From: Methylobacterium sp. Leaf99
GTDB taxonomy: Bacteria; Pseudomonadota; Alphaproteobacteria; Rhizobiales; Beijerinckiaceae
DNA length: 64,000 nucleotides
Assembly: GCF_001422375.1 (NCBI RefSeq)
Contig: NZ_LMMU01000008.1
Coordinates: 14,268-78,267 of the forward strand
Direction of reading: 5' to 3'
Of this stretch, positions 48,364-57,673 are shown one piece after another (the stretch's first letter is position 1; the number at the start of each line of letters is the position of its first letter). The position numbers were made by a program, and so were the translations under genes. The notes under the pieces are model-generated. The model did no database searches. It worked only from the letters and a program-made list of their open reading frames with translations, and had not been told where the DNA came from.

Positions 48364-48831
48364 ATGTCCCTCGATACCGGAGATCAGGCTCCCGATTTCG
48401 ACCTGCCGGGGGCCGGCGGTGGCGCCGTCCGCCTGGCGGACCTCATGGGCCGCAAGACCGTGCTCTACTTCTATCCGAAGGACGACACGAGCGGTTGTAC
48501 CCTGGAAGCGCAGGGATTCAACGCCCTGGGCGCGGCCTTCGCGGCCGCAGACACGATCGTGATCGGCATCTCCCCCGACTCGGTCAGGAGCCACGACAAG
48601 TTCCGGGCGAAATACGAGCTCAGCTTTCCGCTGGCTTCCGACGAGACCAAGGCCATGCTCGAGGCCTACGGCGTCTGGGTCGAGAAGAGCATGTATGGAC
48701 GCAAGTACATGGGCGTGGAGCGCACCACCATGCTCCTCGACCGGACGGGTCGCATCGTCCGGATCTGGCCCAAGGTGAAGGTCCTGGGCCATGCCGAAGA
48801 GGTTCTGGCGGCGGCGCAAGCCCAGGCGTGA
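48364..48831 (+). CDS. bcp: Thiol peroxidase Bcp/PrxQ
   Basis: A 155-residue peroxiredoxin that reduces peroxides. The peroxidatic cysteine is C45 (DDTSGCTLEA). The second cysteine five residues on, used for the intramolecular disulphide in many Bcp proteins, is Q50 here, so this is a one-Cys-type variant that needs an external thiol. VLYFYPKDDTSG and the WPKVKVLGHAEEVL end match the family. Confidence 0.93.
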   Translation: MSLDTGDQAPDFDLPGAGGGAVRLADLMGRKTVLYFYPKDDTSGCTLEAQGFNALGAAFAAADTIVIGISPDSVRSHDKFRAKYELSFPLASDETKAMLEAYGVWVEKSMYGRKYMGVERTTMLLDRTGRIVRIWPKVKVLGHAEEVLAAAQAQA

Positions 48832-48931
48832 TCCGCCTCGCGGGGGGCATGGTGAATCGCAGACCCGCGGCAGTGAGGCTTCGTTAACCCTGATCCGGTC
48901 AGATGGTGCGCGTTGAATCAGGTGCGCGTCG

Positions 48932-50134
48932 ATGCCTCACATCTCCCGTAAGCCACCCGGCAAGACGGTGCGCCCCGCGAAGATGCGCTCGGGAACCAGT
49001 CTTGTCCGAGGGCTCGGGGCGGCACTGGCGCTCGCGACGGCTTGGGCCGGGGGCGCCACCTACTACCTCATCTTCCATGACGAGGTGCTCGCCCGCTTCG
49101 TCTCCCAGCAGAGCACGATGCAGTACGGCTACGAGTCGCGCATCGCGGCCCTGCGCCTCGAGCTCGAACGGACGACCCTGGAGCAGGTGACGACCCGCGA
49201 CGGCCTCGCCACGCGGCTGAAGGACCTGTCCCGGCGACAGGCCGCCCTCGAATCGCGCCAGGGCGTGCTCTCGACCCTGGCCGGCGAGGCGCCGGGCCGA
49301 CACCTGCCCGAAACGACGGTCGAAGAGGAAGCGCCCCTTGATCCCGCTGCGCGGCGCCCGGGCACGGCGGCCAAACCGTTCCCGACGCCGGAGCCGAGCA
49401 CGGACTTCCTCGACCTGCGCGGCGCTCGCGAATCCGCCCGCCGCACCGGCATCACCGTGGCGCACCTGGAACGGCGCCTCGACGGCCTCGCCGAGGCCCA
49501 GTCCCGCGCCATCGCGGGAATCGGTGCGAATGCCGGCCGCACGGTCCAGCGCCTGCGCGGCCTCGTCGCTCGGATCGGCCTCGACCCGTCGCGGTTCGAG
49601 ACCCGCGAGGCCGGCCTTGGCGGCCCCCTGGTCCCCTTGAGCGACGATCCGTTCGGCCTCGCCGTGGCGCAGGCGCAGCGCGTCGTCGCGGAAGCGGCGG
49701 GACTGCGCCGCATCGCGGAGGCCCTGCCCCTGCGCCGGCCCATCGCCGGGTCGGCCCCCGTGTCGAGCACCTTCGGGGCGCGCCTCGACCCGTTCACCCG
49801 GGGCTACGCCCTGCATACGGGGCTCGACCTGCGTGCCGAGACCGGTGAGCCGGCCCGCGCCACGGCGGCCGGCCGTGTGACGGTGGCCGATTACAACGGC
49901 GGCTACGGCCACATGGTGGAGATCGATCACGGCCACGGGCTGGCAACGCGCTACGCGCATCTCTCCGCCTACGCGGTGATCCCGGGGCAGTGGGTCGCGG
50001 CCGGCGCCGTCGTCGGACGGGTCGGCTCCACGGGGCGCTCGACGGGGAGCCACCTCCATTACGAGACGCGGATCGACGGTGAGCCCGTCGATCCGCAGCG
50101 CTTTTTGCGGGTGGCCGATGCCCTCGACCCTTGA
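48932..50134 (+). CDS. M23 (LytM) peptidase with coiled coil
   Basis: A 400-residue membrane-anchored peptidoglycan hydrolase or regulator. An N-terminal membrane helix (about residues 27-47) precedes a coiled-coil region (RIAALRLELERTTLEQ ... RQAALESRQ) and the C-terminal LytM domain. Zinc-site motifs HTGLDLRAE and GSHLHYETRIDG are intact, with ATAAGRVTVADYNGGYGHMVEIDHG between, so it looks catalytic. It lies between bcp and convergent prfB. Confidence 0.93.
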   Translation: MPHISRKPPGKTVRPAKMRSGTSLVRGLGAALALATAWAGGATYYLIFHDEVLARFVSQQSTMQYGYESRIAALRLELERTTLEQVTTRDGLATRLKDLSRRQAALESRQGVLSTLAGEAPGRHLPETTVEEEAPLDPAARRPGTAAKPFPTPEPSTDFLDLRGARESARRTGITVAHLERRLDGLAEAQSRAIAGIGANAGRTVQRLRGLVARIGLDPSRFETREAGLGGPLVPLSDDPFGLAVAQAQRVVAEAAGLRRIAEALPLRRPIAGSAPVSSTFGARLDPFTRGYALHTGLDLRAETGEPARATAAGRVTVADYNGGYGHMVEIDHGHGLATRYAHLSAYAVIPGQWVAAGAVVGRVGSTGRSTGSHLHYETRIDGEPVDPQRFLRVADALDP

Positions 50135-50146
50135 CGCGTCCGGCGT

Positions 50147-51275
50147 CTAGTCGAGGTCCTCGACGGCATCGGCGCCGCCGTAGACGCGCTGGGCCAGGGA
50201 CGCCTCCATGAACGGATCGAGGGCGCCGTCGAGCACCGCGTCGGGGTCCGTGGACTGGGTCCCCGTGCGCAGATCCTTCACCAACTGATACGGCTGGAGC
50301 ACGTAGGAGCGGATCTGGTGGCCCCAGCCGATATCCGTCTTGGCGGCGGCCTCGGCGTTGGCCTTCTCCTCGCGCTTCTTCAGCTCGGCCTCGTACATGC
50401 GGGCCCTCAGCATGTTCCAGGCGGTGGCCCGGTTCTTGTGCTGCGAGCGCTCCTGCTGGCACGCCACCACGATCCCCGTGGGGTTGTGGGTGATGCGCAC
50501 GGCCGAGTCCGTGGTGTTCACGTGCTGACCGCCGGCACCCGACGAGCGGTAGGTGTCGATGCGGCAGTCGGATTCCTTGATCTCGATGACGATGCGGTCG
50601 TCGATCACCGGGTAGACCCACACGGAGGCGAAGCTCGTGTGCCGGCGCGCGCTCGAATCGTAGGGCGAGATGCGCACCAGCCGGTGCACGCCCGACTCGG
50701 TCTTGAGCCAGCCATAGGCGTTGTGGCCCTTGATCAGGAGCGTGGCGCCCTTGATCCCGGCCTCGTCGCCGTCCGACCACTCGACGATCTCGACCTTGTA
50801 CTTCCGACGTTCGGCCCAGCGGCCGTACATGCGCTGGAGCATGTTGGCCCAGTCCTGGCTCTCCGTGCCGCCCGCACCCGAATGGACTTCGAGATAGGTG
50901 TCGAAGCCGTCGGCCTCGCCGGACAGCAGGGTCTCGATCTGGCGGCGCGCGGCCTCGGCCTCGACGGCGCGGACCCCGTTCTCGCCCTCCAGGATGGTGT
51001 CCTGGTCGCCCTCCATCTCGCCGAGCTCGATGAGGGTCGCGGCATCCTCGAGATCCTGCGACAGGCGCTTGATGGAGGTGACGGCCTCGTCGAGCTGCGT
51101 GCGCTCGCGCATGACGGTCTGCGCGGCCTCCGCGTCGTTCCACAGGGCCGGGTCCTCGGACGCAGCGTTCAGCTCCGCGAGGCGTTTCTCGACGGTATCC
51201 CAGTCAAAGATGCCTCCTCAGCAGTCCGATCGACTGCTTGGCGGCATCCGAGAGTTGTTCGATCTCGGCGCGCAT
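50147..51275 (-). CDS. prfB: Peptide chain release factor 2, with programmed +1 frameshift
   Basis: RF2 recognises UAA/UGA and triggers peptide release. The gene starts at the ATG at 51275 and reads 23 codons to an in-frame TGA (51204-51206). A +1 shift at CTT-TGA-C continues in the frame ending at 50147, giving about 375 residues. The GGQ motif is intact (SSGAGGQHVN), as is the domain with HSGAGGTESQDWA. The internal stop lets RF2 levels regulate their own synthesis. A reading from an internal ATG at 51112 would lose the N-terminal helices. Confidence 0.96.
51203..51218 (-). promoter_or_regulatory. prfB programmed frameshift site
   Basis: On the minus strand AGGAGG-CAT-CTT-TGA-C: an internal Shine-Dalgarno (51213-51218) three bases before the slip codon CTT and the UGA stop followed by C. 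This is the standard RF2 autoregulatory element. Confidence 0.95.
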
Positions 51276-51372
51276 CTGGTGTTTCGGACTCGTGTGCGAG
51301 GTGTGAGCGCGGGTGATACCGACCCGCCCGCGTGGTGTAAACGCCGGAGCCCTTCACGATGGCGCCCCCGAT

Positions 51373-51912
51373 ATGAGTCGCGACCCCGCCTCACCCTTTC
51401 TCCGACGCCTGCCGCTCCTCGCCGCCACGCTCACCGTCGTGGGGGCCGGGACGGCCCTGCGCCTGGTGCCGGTGGGATTGCCGCCGGGGTTCGTGAAGTA
51501 TGGTGGGTCGATCCTCTGGGGCGCGATGGTCTACGGCCTCGTCGCGACCCTCTGGCCGCGGCCCCGTCGCCGCATTCTGGGGCTGGCCGCCGTCACGGCG
51601 CTCGCCGTCGAGCTGTTCCGTCTCGTCCATGCGCCGGCACTCGACGCCTTCCGGCTGACCCTCGCGGGCCAGCTCCTCCTCGGGCGGATCTTTTCAGCCT
51701 GGAATCTCGTGGCCTATGCCGCCGGCATCGGTGTCGCCGTCCTCGTGGATTCATGCCTGCGACACGAACCCGCCCGAGAGGCGACCCGCGTTCCTAGCGC
51801 CGATAATCCTGTGGGCCGATGCGGGCCGGATTCAGGACGTATTCGCGCGGGCGGGTGGAGCCGTCGAGGCGGCCTTCGCTGCGGCTGTCGCTGTAGTACT
51901 CGGTCCCGGTGA
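51373..51912 (+). CDS. DUF2809-like small membrane protein
   Basis: A 179-residue frame whose first ~130 residues hold about four membrane helices (LPLLAATLTVVGAGTALRLVP, GGSILWGAMVYGLVATLWP, ILGLAAVTALAVELFRLVHA) and match DUF2809. The last ~40 residues (after LRHEPARE) are Arg/Gly-rich, unlike a membrane protein, and run antisense through the secreted-protein gene at 51794-52111. Either the true stop was lost or a frameshift extends the protein. Divergent from prfB. Confidence 0.75.
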   Translation: MSRDPASPFLRRLPLLAATLTVVGAGTALRLVPVGLPPGFVKYGGSILWGAMVYGLVATLWPRPRRRILGLAAVTALAVELFRLVHAPALDAFRLTLAGQLLLGRIFSAWNLVAYAAGIGVAVLVDSCLRHEPAREATRVPSADNPVGRCGPDSGRIRAGGWSRRGGLRCGCRCSTRSR

Positions 51913-52111
51913 AACCGAAGCCGCCGCCGTTCATCACGCTGGGCACCGGGATGGCGCGCGGATCATCGGGAAGCGGCCGGCCCGTGCCGAGATCGGTGGG
52001 CAGCACGACGGGGCCGTCGGCGGCGAGGTAGCGCACCTCGGCAAAAGCCTGGCCGGTGAGCGCGAAGCCGACGAGGCCGGCGGCGAGGACGGTTCGCAAG
52101 ATCGAGGGCAC
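51794..52111 (-). CDS. Small secreted protein of unknown function
   Basis: A 105-residue protein with a signal peptide (LRTVLAAGLVGFALTGQAFA-E). The mature part contains GPVVLPTDLGTGRPLPDD and a Tyr/Gly-rich segment GGGFGFTGTEYYSDSRSEG. The GTG at 52111 follows CGGAG at a good distance. No family recognised. Its 3' part overlaps the DUF2809 frame by 119 bases on the other strand. Confidence 0.75.
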   Translation of the reverse strand: MPSILRTVLAAGLVGFALTGQAFAEVRYLAADGPVVLPTDLGTGRPLPDDPRAIPVPSVMNGGGFGFTGTEYYSDSRSEGRLDGSTRPREYVLNPARIGPQDYRR

Positions 52112-52226
52112 GGGGCAACTCCGGGATGGGCGGGGTCGAGGGGATGAGGTCCGGCCGACCATGGCGCAAACCCGCCGGCGTGTCCGTGGCGCTCGCGCGT
52201 CGCCCTGTGGGAAACCGATGGTCTGG

Positions 52227-52439
52227 TCAGCCCTTGGAATGGAGCACCACGTCGCGCTCGCGCTGGACGGGTGTGCAGGTGGTGTAGAACGCGTTGAGCA
52301 CCGTCGGGCGCGAGTCGCAGGCATAGCCGAGGCCCGGCGCCGGAGCGGGGACCGGATCACGGGCGACGATGGGCTTCGGGGCGCAGGCGCCGGCCGACGC
52401 GGCGAACGCCAGCGCGGCAAGGAGGGTCAATCGGCGCAT
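52227..52439 (-). CDS. Small lipoprotein of unknown function
   Basis: A 70-residue protein with signal peptide and lipobox (ASAGAC, cysteine near residue 19), then a Pro-rich stretch and two further cysteines (YACDSRP and YTTCTPVQ) that could form a disulphide. GAGG lies five bases before the ATG at 52439; an upstream ATG exists at 52469. It is immediately upstream of the other small secreted protein on the same strand. Confidence 0.7.
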   Translation of the reverse strand: MRRLTLLAALAFAASAGACAPKPIVARDPVPAPAPGLGYACDSRPTVLNAFYTTCTPVQRERDVVLHSKG

Positions 52440-52578
52440 GCGATCCTCTGCGAATGAAACTCGCGTCATCGCCCGACCCTGCGGATGCCGGGCGCGGGTG
52501 ACAAGCCGCGCCGACGGCCCGCCTTCCGCTTTGCCGCGCCCTGTCGCCGCCGCGCAACAATGCGCGGCGGATCTGAGG

Positions 52579-53826
52579 TCAGCCGGCCTTGGCGAGGGGC
52601 GCCGATCCGGTCGAGGGCTCGGCGGGCGGCACCACGTTGTGGAGCGTCCGGTCCGATGTCTCGAAGAACCGCCGGATGTTGCGCGCCGCCTGCCGGATGC
52701 GCTGCTCGTTCTCGACGAGGGCAATGCGGACGAAGTTGTCGCCGTGCTCGCCGAACCCGATGCCGGGGGCGACGGCCACGTCGGATTTCTCCAGCAGCAG
52801 CTTCGAGAATTCGAGGCTGCCCAGCGACTGGTACTTCTCCGGGATCGGCACCCAGGCGAACATCGAGGCCGAGGGGCTCGGGATCTTCCAGCCGGTCTTG
52901 TCGAAGGATTCGATCAGGGCGTCGCGGCGCTTCCGGTAGATCCCCCGCATCTCGACGATGCAATCCTCCGGCCCGTTGAGGGCGGCGGTCGCCGCCACCT
53001 GGATCGGCGTGAAAGCGCCGTAGTCCAGGTACGATTTCACCCGGGTGAGCGCGGCGAGGAGCCGCTCGTTGCCCACAGCGAAGCCCATGCGCCAGCCGGC
53101 CATGGAGAAGGTCTTCGACAGAGAAGTGAACTCCACCGTGCAGTCGATGGCGCCCGGAACCTGCAGCACGGAGGGCGGCGGCTCGCCGTCGAAATAGACC
53201 TCGGCATAGGCGAGATCCGACAGGATGATGATCTCGTGGCGCTTGGCGAAGGCGACGAGGTCCCGGTAAAAATCGAGGCTCGCCACGTAGGCCGTCGGGT
53301 TCGACGGATAGCAGACCACGATCGCCACGGGCTTGGGGATCGAGTGCTGCATCGCCTTCTCGATGGCCGGGAAGAACGCCGGGGTCGGCTCGGCCGGCAC
53401 GGAGCGGATCACGCCGCCCGCCATGAGGAAGCCGAAGGCGTGGATCGGGTAGCTGGGGTTTGGCACCAGCACCACGTCGCCCGGAGCCGTGATCGCCTGG
53501 GCCATGTTGGCGAAGCCCTCCTTCGAGCCCAAGGTCGCCACCACCTGGGTGTCGGGGTTCAGGCTCACGCCGAAGCGGCGCTTGTAGTAATTCGCCTGGG
53601 CCCGACGCAGGCCGGCGATGCCCTTGGACGATGAGTAGCGGTCCGTGCGCGGCCGACCGGCCGTCTCCACCAGCTTGGCGATGACGTGCTTCGGCGCGTC
53701 GAGGTCGGGATTGCCCATGCCGAGGTCGATGATGTCGGCGCCGTTGGCGCGGGCCTGGGCCTTGATCCGGTTCACCTGCTCGAAGACGTAGGGCGGCAGG
53801 CGCTTGATGCGATGGAAGTCGGTCAT
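52579..53826 (-). CDS. PLP-dependent aminotransferase, AlaC-like
   Basis: A 415-residue fold-type I aminotransferase. Marks are RLPPYVFEQV, DLGMGNPDLDAP, the cofactor lysine in SLSKTFSMAGWRMGF and CYPSNPTAY. Close relatives are AlaC (glutamate-pyruvate aminotransferase) and LL-diaminopimelate aminotransferases; the N-terminal pattern favours the alanine group. The ATG at 53826 is chosen over a TTG six codons upstream. The C-terminal ~20 residues are low-complexity. Confidence 0.9.
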   Translation of the reverse strand: MTDFHRIKRLPPYVFEQVNRIKAQARANGADIIDLGMGNPDLDAPKHVIAKLVETAGRPRTDRYSSSKGIAGLRRAQANYYKRRFGVSLNPDTQVVATLGSKEGFANMAQAITAPGDVVLVPNPSYPIHAFGFLMAGGVIRSVPAEPTPAFFPAIEKAMQHSIPKPVAIVVCYPSNPTAYVASLDFYRDLVAFAKRHEIIILSDLAYAEVYFDGEPPPSVLQVPGAIDCTVEFTSLSKTFSMAGWRMGFAVGNERLLAALTRVKSYLDYGAFTPIQVAATAALNGPEDCIVEMRGIYRKRRDALIESFDKTGWKIPSPSASMFAWVPIPEKYQSLGSLEFSKLLLEKSDVAVAPGIGFGEHGDNFVRIALVENEQRIRQAARNIRRFFETSDRTLHNVVPPAEPSTGSAPLAKAG

Positions 53827-53999
53827 GGCCTTCACGGTGTCCAAGGGCGCGGATCGGGACCGAGGCGCGCGAAAAGGAAGGGGCTGTCATCACCCGGAGA
53901 TACCGGCGTGGTCTATCACTTCGCGCGTGGAGCGCCGACCGTTATCTTTTTGGCGCCGACCCCAAGGAAAGTTCGTTTCCGGCCGCCCTGGCGGATGCT

Positions 54000-54335
54000 T
54001 CAGGGTGTCGCGGAGGCCGGGCGGGTGGCGCGGCCCGCGCTCTCGGCCGAACGGCCCTGCGCCTCGTTGCGGCCCCGCGCGCCCATGAGTTCGGCTTCCA
54101 GGGCCTTGGTGCCCTCGGCCGATTTCGCCCGGATCGGGCGGGCCGGCGCCGAGACGCCCACGGGCAGGAAATTACCCCCCGCCTTGCGTGACTCGGTCAC
54201 GAAGGCCGGCGCCGCCGGTCCCGGTTGGTAGGCCGCTTTCAAGGGGTTGAGGTCGCTCGAGCAGGCACCCGCGAGCCCCGCCACGGCAGAGAGGCAGGCG
54301 GCGGTCGCGACGGCGTGAATCGAGGGCCTGTTCAT
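54000..54335 (-). CDS. Small lipoprotein, hypothetical
   Basis: A 111-residue protein with signal peptide and lipobox (GLAGAC, cysteine near residue 25) followed by SSDLNPLKAAYQPG. The rest is Ala/Arg/Glu-rich and probably disordered (ALEAELMGARGRNEAQGR). No family recognised. Divergent from phaC. Confidence 0.65.
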   Translation of the reverse strand: MNRPSIHAVATAACLSAVAGLAGACSSDLNPLKAAYQPGPAAPAFVTESRKAGGNFLPVGVSAPARPIRAKSAEGTKALEAELMGARGRNEAQGRSAESAGRATRPASATP

Positions 54336-54483
54336 GACGGATGGGGGCCGATGAAATGCGATGCGGTCTGGCGTAAGTTCGCGATGCCGCGTTAATTTGT
54401 CGGAAACGAGGCCCCGAGCCGCCGTCGCCCACGCGGGTGCCGGTCTCTCGCGAACGCGCCTCCGGCCAGGGAGAGAAGCACGC

Positions 54484-56286
54484 GTGACGACCGAACGGAC
54501 GACGCCGCTGCCCGACATCGACGCCCTGTCGCGCAATGCCAGCCGGCTCATGGAGGAATTCGGGCGCGCCGCCGCCGTCTACATGAAGCCGGCGACCGAC
54601 GTCGATGTCCTGAAGGCGCCCCCTGAGCCGCCCGAAGAGGTCAACGATGTGGTGCGGACGCTGGGCACCGTGGCCGAGCGCTGGCTCGTCGACCCGCAGA
54701 AGACCGTCGAGGCCCAGGCCAAGCTGAGCGAAGCCTTCATCAGCCTGTGGGGCCAGACCTGGAACCGCTTCCAGGGTGAGGCGGCCCAGCCCGTCGCCGT
54801 GCCGGAGGCCAAGGACACGCGCTTCGCCCATGCCGAGTGGTCGACGAACCCGGTCTTCGATTTCATCAAGCAGAGCTACCTCATCACCTCGCGCTGGGCC
54901 GAGGGGCTGGTGGACGAGGCCGACGGGATCGACGAGCACACCCGGCACAAGGCGCAGTTCTACCTGCGCCAGATCGTCGGCGCCCTGTCGCCGTCGAACT
55001 TCGTGATGACCAACCCCGAACTCATCCGCCACACCCTGGACGAGAACGGCGCCAACCTCGTTCGCGGCATGAAGATGCTCGCCGAGGACATCGAGGCCGG
55101 CAAGGGCCAGCTGCGTGTGCGCCAGACCGACCCGGCGGCGGGCTTCGAGGTCGGCGTCAACGTGGCGGTGACCCCCGGCGAGGTGGTTTTTCGCAACGAC
55201 CTGATGGAGCTGATCCAGTACGCGCCCACCACCGAGACGGTGATCAAGCGCCCGTTCCTCATCGTGCCGCCGTGGATCAACAAGTTCTATATCCTCGATC
55301 TCAATCCGGCCAAAAGCCTCATCGCCTGGATGGTCGCGCAGGGGCTGACGGTGTTCTGCATCTCGTGGGTGAACCCCGACGAGCGCCACGCCGACAAGGA
55401 TTTCGAGGCCTACATGCGCGAGGGCATCGAGGCCGCCATCGACGCCATCGGCATCGCCACGGGCGAGAGCGAGGTGGCGGCGGCGGGCTACTGCGTCGGC
55501 GGCACCCTGCTCGCCGTCACCCTGGCGATGCAGGCGGCCACCGGCAACAAGCGCATCAAGAGCGCCACCTTCCTCACCACCCAGGTCGATTTCACCCATG
55601 CGGGCGACTTGAAGGTGTTCGCCGACGAGACCCAGATCCGCCTCATCGAGGCCCGCATGAAGAAGCGCGGCTACCTCGAGGGCACCGGCATGGCGACCGC
55701 GTTCAACATGCTGCGGCCCAACGACCTGATCTGGTCCTACGTCGTGAACAACTACGTCAAGGGCAAGACGCCGATGCCCTTCGATCTCCTGTATTGGAAC
55801 GCCGACGCCACCCGGATGCCGGCGGCCAACCACTCGTTCTACCTGCGCAACTGCTACCTCGAGAACACCCTGGCGCAGGGCAAGATGATGCTCGGCAACG
55901 TCCGCCTCGACCTGAAGAAGGTCGAAGTGCCGGTCTTCAACCTCGCGACTCGCGAGGACCACATCGCTCCTGCCGTGTCGGTGTTCGAGGGCTCGACCAA
56001 GTTCGGTGGCCCCGTCGACTACGTCCTGGCCGGCTCGGGCCACATCGCCGGCGTGGTCAACCCGCCCGCCAAGCCGAAATACGGCTTCTGGACCGGCGGC
56101 CCCGTGAGCGGGACCCTGGAGGACTGGATCTCGGCCGCCACCGAGACCAAGGGTTCGTGGTGGCCGTACTGGTTCTCGTGGCTCGAGCATCAGGCCCCCA
56201 CCCGGGTGCCGGCGCGCGTGCCGGGCGAGGCCGGCCTGCCGTCCCTCGGGCCGGCGCCGGGAACGTATGTACGGATGAAGGCCTGA
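54484..56286 (+). CDS. phaC: Class I polyhydroxyalkanoate synthase
   Basis: A 600-residue PhaC that polymerises 3-hydroxyacyl-CoA into storage polyester at the granule surface. The catalytic triad is visible: C337 in the lipase-like box GYCVGG, D492 in REDHIAP and H520 in GSGHIAGVVNPP. The N-terminal ~240 residues are the PhaC_N region (WSTNPVFDFIKQSYL). It begins at a GTG at 54484 after AGGGAGAG. PHB metabolism is prominent in Methylobacterium. Confidence 0.96.
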   Translation: MTTERTTPLPDIDALSRNASRLMEEFGRAAAVYMKPATDVDVLKAPPEPPEEVNDVVRTLGTVAERWLVDPQKTVEAQAKLSEAFISLWGQTWNRFQGEAAQPVAVPEAKDTRFAHAEWSTNPVFDFIKQSYLITSRWAEGLVDEADGIDEHTRHKAQFYLRQIVGALSPSNFVMTNPELIRHTLDENGANLVRGMKMLAEDIEAGKGQLRVRQTDPAAGFEVGVNVAVTPGEVVFRNDLMELIQYAPTTETVIKRPFLIVPPWINKFYILDLNPAKSLIAWMVAQGLTVFCISWVNPDERHADKDFEAYMREGIEAAIDAIGIATGESEVAAAGYCVGGTLLAVTLAMQAATGNKRIKSATFLTTQVDFTHAGDLKVFADETQIRLIEARMKKRGYLEGTGMATAFNMLRPNDLIWSYVVNNYVKGKTPMPFDLLYWNADATRMPAANHSFYLRNCYLENTLAQGKMMLGNVRLDLKKVEVPVFNLATREDHIAPAVSVFEGSTKFGGPVDYVLAGSGHIAGVVNPPAKPKYGFWTGGPVSGTLEDWISAATETKGSWWPYWFSWLEHQAPTRVPARVPGEAGLPSLGPAPGTYVRMKA

Positions 56287-56443
56287 TCGACGCCCCGTAC
56301 CCTGAACGATCGACTCGGGAACGGTTGGACCGCATCGACGGGCGGATCATTCGGGTGATGGTTTTCGGGGATGCGGTCCGGCTCTCGACCAATCGCTGGC
56401 GCGGTTTGCGTCGGCGAGCGCGAACGGGTCGTGTCCGGACGCC

Positions 56444-57673
56444 TCAAGACTCGGAAGACGACATCGGCGACGTCGGTCTGTCGGGTTCCGTATCCTCCGA
56501 TGCGACGATACGATTGCGTCCGGATGTCTTCGCTCGATAGAGCGCCTGATCGGCCGCCCGGAACAGGATCTTGCCGTTCATTCGATCCACGGCGGACCCG
56601 CTCGCCAATCCGATGCTGACGGTGACGACGGACGTGGATTCGTGGTTCCGATGCGGAATGGCCAAGGCTTCCACGGCACGGCAAACCCGCTCCGCCAAGA
56701 GGTGAAAGTCCTCTGGCCGCATGTCCACGGCTGCGATCGCGAATTCCTCACCGCCCACGCGCCCGATCAGGGCGAGCGATTCGCAGGTTCTCGACAGGCA
56801 GAGCGCAACCGAGCACAGCACATCGTCGCCTTCGAGATGGCCGTACGTGTCGTTGAACTTCTTGAAGCAATCGATGTCGATCATCGCCACGGACAGGGTG
56901 CCGTGGATCGCGTGCGCCAGGGCGTCATCGAGTTGCGCATCGAAGCCGCGACGGTTCGCGATCTGGGTCAGCGGATCGATCGTGGCCAGCTTCTCCATAA
57001 CGGCCTGCTGACGGGCGATCTGTTCGAGACGAATTTCCTCCCGAAGCGTCGTCACATAGTTGCGGCGGCGTTCGTTCTGGAGGCAATGGTTTGCCAGTAT
57101 GCTCGTGAAGGCCACCATTGCGCCGACGAGTGCGTACGTCATCACGACCGTGCCGTTGGAGATCGGTGACAGCGCCGCCGCGCCCAGCATGCAGGAGACA
57201 CTCACGGCACAGACGATTGCCGAGGCAAGTGTCGACTGCCCCAGCAAGTTGATCGTAAAGCCCATCACGATAAGATTGGCGGATAGGTAAGTCAGGGCCG
57301 CCAATTTGTCGGATTGTGCGAATAGGATCGAAAACATGATGCAAGCATTGCATGCGGACAAGGTCGATGCCGCTTGATAAACTGCACGCGAACGCCCCGG
57401 ATGTAGCATGATCCAGATCATGAGACAGTTGATCGGAATCGCGATGCCCAAGCGGAGGCCGACACTCATCCAAAAGAGTCCGGGGTCGACGATCCAATCG
57501 AAGACCATCAGCAGTATGAAAAACGCGGTGCCGAGCATCAGCCCGACCAAGCCGATCCGGCGCTGGGGCTCGCGCTCGTCCCGGATGAACGAAGCCTCCA
57601 ACTCGCGTGGCAGTCGGACCAGACCGAACGACTGGTAGCGTGCCAGCCAGGAATTCAGCTCTTCGACGTTCAC
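56444..57673 (-). CDS. Membrane-bound diguanylate cyclase (GGDEF)
   Basis: A 409-residue protein with about six N-terminal membrane helices (roughly residues 40-200) and a C-terminal GGDEF domain. Active features are intact: ATIDPLTQIANRRGFD, MIDIDCFKKFNDTYGHLEGDD and the signature GGEEF. I do not see the RxxD inhibitory site upstream of GGEEF. It would make cyclic di-GMP. The start is a GTG at 57673. A very AT-rich region lies upstream. Confidence 0.93.
   Translation of the reverse strand: MNVEELNSWLARYQSFGLVRLPRELEASFIRDEREPQRRIGLVGLMLGTAFFILLMVFDWIVDPGLFWMSVGLRLGIAIPINCLMIWIMLHPGRSRAVYQAASTLSACNACIMFSILFAQSDKLAALTYLSANLIVMGFTINLLGQSTLASAIVCAVSVSCMLGAAALSPISNGTVVMTYALVGAMVAFTSILANHCLQNERRRNYVTTLREEIRLEQIARQQAVMEKLATIDPLTQIANRRGFDAQLDDALAHAIHGTLSVAMIDIDCFKKFNDTYGHLEGDDVLCSVALCLSRTCESLALIGRVGGEEFAIAAVDMRPEDFHLLAERVCRAVEALAIPHRNHESTSVVTVSIGLASGSAVDRMNGKILFRAADQALYRAKTSGRNRIVASEDTEPDRPTSPMSSSES

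Noticed and set aside
54172..56190. Minus-strand frame opposite phaC
   Set aside because: Shadow; phaC carries the complete catalytic triad.
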